The position numbers were made by a program, and so were the translations under genes. DNA of 9,608 nucleotides from Nitrospiraceae bacterium (GTDB taxonomy: Bacteria; Nitrospirota_A; Leptospirillia; Leptospirillales; Leptospirillaceae): NCBI GenBank assembly GCA_028064945.1, contig JAPTWQ010000019.1, forward strand, positions 1-9,608, written 5' to 3'. The first letter of the stretch is position 1. Each line of letters begins with the position of its first letter. The notes below the pieces were generated by a model. That model did not search any database, was not told the origin of the DNA, and saw only the letters and a list, made by a program, of their open reading frames with translations. Below, one piece after another: positions 6,509 through 9,608 of this stretch.

Positions 6509-7528
6509 CCTTTTTTGACGAGCAGGAGGCCTCTGAAGTTTCGGGAGTCCTTCTGGTGGACAAACCTTCCGGCCCGACCTCCCATGACATCGTCCATGTC
6601 CTTCGGAAAAAAATCGGGCATAGACAGGATCGGACATGGGGGGACCCTCGATCCGCTGGCTTCGGGGTTGCTTCCTCTTTTCCTGGGGGAGGCCACAAAG
6701 ATGTCGGGATTCGTCCAGTCTCACGACAAATCCTACTCATTCGACATTTCCCTTGGAGTCACAACGGAGACCGACGACAGTCAGGGGGCTATTGTGACCG
6801 AGGGACCCCTGCCGGAAGATCTCTCGGAAGAAAAGGTCAGAGAGGTCCTTCGGGGGTTTGTGGGCGAGCAGAGTCAGGAGCCACCGATGTATTCTGCCGT
6901 AAAGCAGAAGGGTGTTCCGCTTTACAAGCTTGCGCGAAAAGGAATGGTCGTGGAGCGTGAGCCGCGCCTCGTGACGATTCATTCGCTGGAATTTCTTGCG
7001 TTGCAGGATGGGATCCTGTCTCTCTGCGTCCATTGTTCAAAAGGTACTTATGTGCGTGTTCTGGCGCGACAGATCGGAGACGCACTGGGATGCGGCGGTC
7101 ATGTCAGCCGGCTTCGGAGATTGTCCATAGGCCGGTTTTCTGTGGACGAGGCCGTCGGGATGGATGCCATCGAATCCTTCTGGAATGCGGAGGACCTTGG
7201 GGCAGCCCTGATCGGTCCGGAAAAGGTATTTCAGGAGCTGCCTTCGCTCGAGCTTCTTCCGCATATCGGTCCGGCCTTGCAGAAGGGGACTCTGCTTCCC
7301 GGTGTCTGGTTTATTCGCAGGGAAGGATTGTTTCATGCGAAGGATACGATTAGAATATTGGGGCATGGTGGGAAAATTCTTGGCTTGGCCGAGGCGCTTC
7401 TGGATTCTGAGGAAATGGGGCTACTCCCGGGCGGAATTCCTGTAGCGAAAATCGTTCTCCTCTTTCGTTCAATGCCAAAGGTTGCACGAAAGGGAGGGCG
7501 TGTTCTTTCTAACATTGAAAACGGTTAA
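6505..7528 (+). CDS. truB: tRNA pseudouridine-55 synthase TruB, interrupted by a frameshift
   Basis: TruB converts U55 of the tRNA T loop to pseudouridine. The N-terminal part is read from GTG 6505, behind GGAG (6497-6500), and gives GVLLVDKPSGPTSHDIVHVLRKK, the family motif I. The catalytic motif GHGGTLDPLASG (Asp codon 6650-6652) and everything downstream are one frame on. That includes the YSFDISLG block, the QEPPMYSAVKQ block, KGTYVRVLARQIGDALG and a C-terminal PUA-like part, to TAA 7528. The unshifted N-terminal frame ends uselessly at 6960. The break lies in 6601-6625, which contains A7 (6607-6613). Dropping one base gives a 340-aa protein with exactly 14 residues between HD and GH, as in known TruB proteins. 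The downstream-only frame (TTG 6515 or ATG 6584) lacks motif I. A sequencing or assembly error, a real mutation and slippage are all open. Confidence 0.9.
6607..6613 (+). other. A7 run at the truB frame break
   Basis: Seven consecutive A bases encode the Lys-Lys of motif I and continue into ATC. With six A bases the upstream frame runs straight into the catalytic motif. A homopolymer of this length is a classic place for a sequencing indel, for a reversible phase mutation and, more rarely, for RNA polymerase slippage. The shift needed is the loss of one base, or the gain of two. Confidence 0.6.
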
Positions 7529-7543
7529 AAGGGAGTTCATGGC

Positions 7544-7813
7544 ATGGCGTTGAGCAAGGAAAAAAAGCAGGAAGTCATCAATTCATTCAAGATCTCCAGC
7601 AATGATACAGGTTCGGTTGAGGTGCAGGTGGCGATTCTGACCGAAAGGATCAACCAGCTGGGCGAGCATTTCAAGAAGTTTCCCAAGGATGTCCACTCCC
7701 GCCGGGGACTTCTTCTCATGGTCAGCAGAAGGCGTCGCCATCTCAAATACCTTCAGACAACCAATCCAGCCAAATATCAGGAAATCATCGGTCGTCTCGG
7801 GTTGCGTCGCTAG
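7544..7813 (+). CDS. rpsO: 30S ribosomal protein S15
   Basis: S15 binds the three-way junction of 16S rRNA early in platform assembly and contacts 23S rRNA in the 70S ribosome. The product is 89 aa, exactly the usual length. It has the helix 1 region [15 protein letters not shown], the conserved [17 protein letters not shown] (about 20-36), and [19 protein letters not shown] followed by the basic [10 protein letters not shown] stretch (about 62-72). ATG 7544 is 8 nt behind GGGAG (7531-7535); the ATG at 7539 is out of frame. It follows truB by 15 nt with no ribF between. In several bacteria S15 represses its own mRNA; no such leader structure is evident here. Confidence 0.98.
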   Translation: MALSKEKKQEVINSFKISSNDTGSVEVQVAILTERINQLGEHFKKFPKDVHSRRGLLLMVSRRRRHLKYLQTTNPAKYQEIIGRLGLRR

Positions 7814-7842
7814 ATTGAAAGGCGGGGGTCAGAAGGGCGTTG

Positions 7843-7881
7843 AACCGACTTTTCAGCTCAGCCCGAAGACAAAAGCCGGTT
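7843..7881 (+). repeat. Imperfect stem-loop between rpsO and pnp
   Basis: AACCGACTTTT (7843-7853) can pair with AAAAGCCGGTT (7871-7881) over 10 of 11 positions, with one A-C mismatch and a 17-nt loop. Only four T bases run past the stem (7880-7883), so it would be a weak terminator at best. In E. coli the rpsO-pnp spacer holds a terminator and an RNase III hairpin through which PNPase controls its own synthesis. A similar role here is inference from position. The remaining spacer, up to ATG 7953, shows nothing else I can name. Confidence 0.35.
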
Positions 7882-7952
7882 TTGCGGCCGCCTGAAACCC
7901 GTACCCATTAAGGATTTCATCGATCCGGCTACCGGAAAGGAACACCAATACC

Positions 7953-9608
7953 ATGAAACAAGAAACTGTAGAAATCATCGTTGGCGGGAAGACGGTCAGG
8001 ATCGAAACCGGCCGAATGGCCCGTCAGGCAGACGGGGCGGTCGTCCTGTGGGTCGAGGGAACCGTGGTCATCGCGACCGCTGTGGCATCGAAGACCATCA
8101 AGCCCGGGACAGACTTTCTCCCGCTGACGGTCGACTACCAGGAGCGGGCCTATGCCGCCGGAAAGATTCCGGGAGGATTCTTCAAGCGCGAAGGAAAACC
8201 TTCCGAACGGGAAATCCTGAATAGTCGACTGGTTGATCGGCCCATTCGTCCTCTTTTCCCTGAGGGTTTTTATTATGACACCCAGGTGATAGCTTCCGTC
8301 GTCTCGGCCGACAGAAGCGGGGTAACCGATGTGATGGCCGTGGTCGCGGCATCAGCGGCGCTCACCATCTCCGACATTCCCTTCCATGATCCAATGGGGG
8401 CCGTTCGCGTCGGGTATATCGACGGGAATTTTGTCATCAATCCGGATCTTGAGCAGCAGGAAAAGTCCCTGATCGATCTTGTGGTCGCGGGGACGGCCGA
8501 TGCGATCATGATGGTGGAAGGAAAGGCCTCGGAGGTATCGGAGGATCTGTTTCTCGAAGCCATCCGCACGGCACACAACGCCTGCCAGCCTATTGTCGCG
8601 GCCCAGATCGAACTTCAGAAAAAGGCGGGCAAGGTCAAGCGGGCGATCCCGCCCGTTCCGGTTCGTCCCGAACTGATGGAAAGGATACGTGAGGGAGCCA
8701 GGGAATCGCTGTCGGCAGTTCTCTCCGTTTCCGACAAGAAGGCCCGAGAAGACAAAACATCGGAAATTCGGAATGCCCTTTCCAGGGAACTTTTCCCCGA
8801 CGGCTTCAAGGACGCCCAGGAAGAAAAGGAGTTTTCCACAGGATTCCACGATCTCGAGCGGGAAATCCTTCGAGCGATGGTCCTTGACCGTGGGATCCGC
8901 GCCGATGGCCGCAAAACCACGGAAATCCGTCCCATTACAATCGAAGTCGGAATCCTGCCAAGGACCCATGGATCGGCGCTCTTCACGAGGGGAGAAACCC
9001 AGAGCCTTTCTGTCGCGACTCTTGGAACCTCCGATGACGAACAGAGAATCGACGCACTGGAAGGGGAGTCGACCAAGCGGTTCATGCTCCATTACAACTT
9101 CCCGGCCTTTTCGGTGGGAGAGGTCAAGCCGATGCGGGGTCCGGGAAGACGGGAGATCGGCCACGGAAATCTCGCCGAGCGAGCTCTGCTGCCTGTCCTT
9201 CCTTCCAAGGAAGCTTTTCCCTATTCAATCCGGCTTGTCTCAGACATTCTGGAGTCAAACGGCTCCACCTCCATGGCGACTGTCTGCGGGGGGACCCTCG
9301 CGATGATGGATGCCGGAATTCCGATCAAGGCCCCCGTGGCCGGGATCGCGATGGGGCTCATCAAGGAGGGGGAACGGGTGGCCATTCTTTCGGATATCCT
9401 GGGCATAGAGGACCATCTGGGGGATATGGACTTCAAGGTGACCGGGACCGACGTGGGGGTCACTGCGGTCCAGATGGACATCAAGATCAAGGGAATCACC
9501 CTTGAGATCATGAAAAAAGCCCTTGATCAGGCTCGGGAAGGCCGAATCCATATCATGGGCAAAATGAAGGCCTCGATGCCCTCCGTTCGTTCGACGATGT
9601 CTCCCTAT
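7953..9608 (+). CDS. pnp: Polyribonucleotide nucleotidyltransferase (PNPase), 3' end cut
   Basis: PNPase is the phosphorolytic 3'-5' exoribonuclease of the RNA degradosome. The frame is open from ATG 7953 to the window edge, giving 552 residues of a usual length near 700. The first RNase PH domain (about 10-145) includes VDYQERAYAAGKIPGGFF and FKREGKPSEREIL, then RLVDRPIRPLFP. An all-helical middle domain (about 150-310) follows. The second RNase PH domain has RGIRADGR, RTHGSALFTRGETQ, SNGSTSMATVCGG and the catalytic GDMDFKVTGTD, whose two Asp residues bind metal. KH and S1 domains would lie beyond the window. AAAGGA (7936-7941) stands 11 nt before the ATG. A 139-nt spacer separates it from rpsO. 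Confidence 0.97.
   Translation, partial: MKQETVEIIVGGKTVRIETGRMARQADGAVVLWVEGTVVIATAVASKTIKPGTDFLPLTVDYQERAYAAGKIPGGFFKREGKPSEREILNSRLVDRPIRPLFPEGFYYDTQVIASVVSADRSGVTDVMAVVAASAALTISDIPFHDPMGAVRVGYIDGNFVINPDLEQQEKSLIDLVVAGTADAIMMVEGKASEVSEDLFLEAIRTAHNACQPIVAAQIELQKKAGKVKRAIPPVPVRPELMERIREGARESLSAVLSVSDKKAREDKTSEIRNALSRELFPDGFKDAQEEKEFSTGFHDLEREILRAMVLDRGIRADGRKTTEIRPITIEVGILPRTHGSALFTRGETQSLSVATLGTSDDEQRIDALEGESTKRFMLHYNFPAFSVGEVKPMRGPGRREIGHGNLAERALLPVLPSKEAFPYSIRLVSDILESNGSTSMATVCGGTLAMMDAGIPIKAPVAGIAMGLIKEGERVAILSDILGIEDHLGDMDFKVTGTDVGVTAVQMDIKIKGITLEIMKKALDQAREGRIHIMGKMKASMPSVRSTMSPY

Noticed and set aside
6607..6613. A7 as a classical -1 ribosomal frameshift site
   Set aside because: The frame change needed is +1 (or -2), so a -1 slip would not join the two truB parts. 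Only loss of one base or transcript slippage fits.
7883..7890. GCGGCCGC palindrome in the rpsO-pnp spacer
   Set aside because: An 8-nt GC palindrome alone in a GC-rich genome is not enough to claim a site.
8352..9164. Minus-strand frame (270 codons) opposite pnp
   Set aside because: The + strand here encodes unmistakable PNPase motifs; the antisense product resembles nothing.

Overview
The window is a bacterial chromosomal segment of roughly 55% GC. It is dominated by a co-directional translation and RNA-metabolism operon: rimP, nusA, infB, a DUF503 (ylxP-like) gene, rbfA, truB, rpsO and pnp. Every gene is on the + strand. The tRNA encodes its own CCA end. A DUF503 gene between infB and rbfA, with no ylxR or ylxQ between nusA and infB, rules out a gamma-proteobacterial layout. 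It fits Nitrospirota (for example Leptospirillum), deltaproteobacteria-like lineages or other deep-branching phyla. I lean weakly to a Leptospirillum-like Nitrospirota, from general resemblance only.

Layout. Positions 1-45 are the 3' half of a tRNA-Thr(UGU) cut by the window edge. A degenerate second tRNA 3' end lies at about 121-148. The spacer 149-321 holds nothing I can name. A DUF4337-type membrane protein (322-927) is followed after 14 nt by a small putative lipoprotein (942-1184). The main operon then runs from 1256 to the window end, where pnp is cut after 552 codons. The junctions from infB to truB are very tight. DUF503/rbfA share ATGA, rbfA/truB share GTGA, and the DUF503 frame begins at or inside the infB stop region.

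How the genes work together. NusA is a transcription elongation, termination and antitermination factor. RimP and RbfA mature the 30S subunit, IF2 (infB) brings initiator tRNA to it, and S15 (rpsO) is an early-binding 30S protein. TruB makes pseudouridine 55 in tRNA, and PNPase (pnp) degrades and processes RNA. The set is a classic growth-linked housekeeping cluster.

Two places need a second look. truB is split by a one-base frame discontinuity next to an A7 run (6607-6613); skipping one base restores the exact family spacing. The DUF503 gene has no convincing ATG, GTG or TTG start. Its family-like N-terminus begins at an ATC codon with a well-placed GGAG, both buried in a 16-nt perfect palindrome, and the same small gene carries a perfect 13-bp inverted repeat with a 7-nt loop. 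I see no mobile element, CRISPR array, defence system or clearly new multi-gene system.
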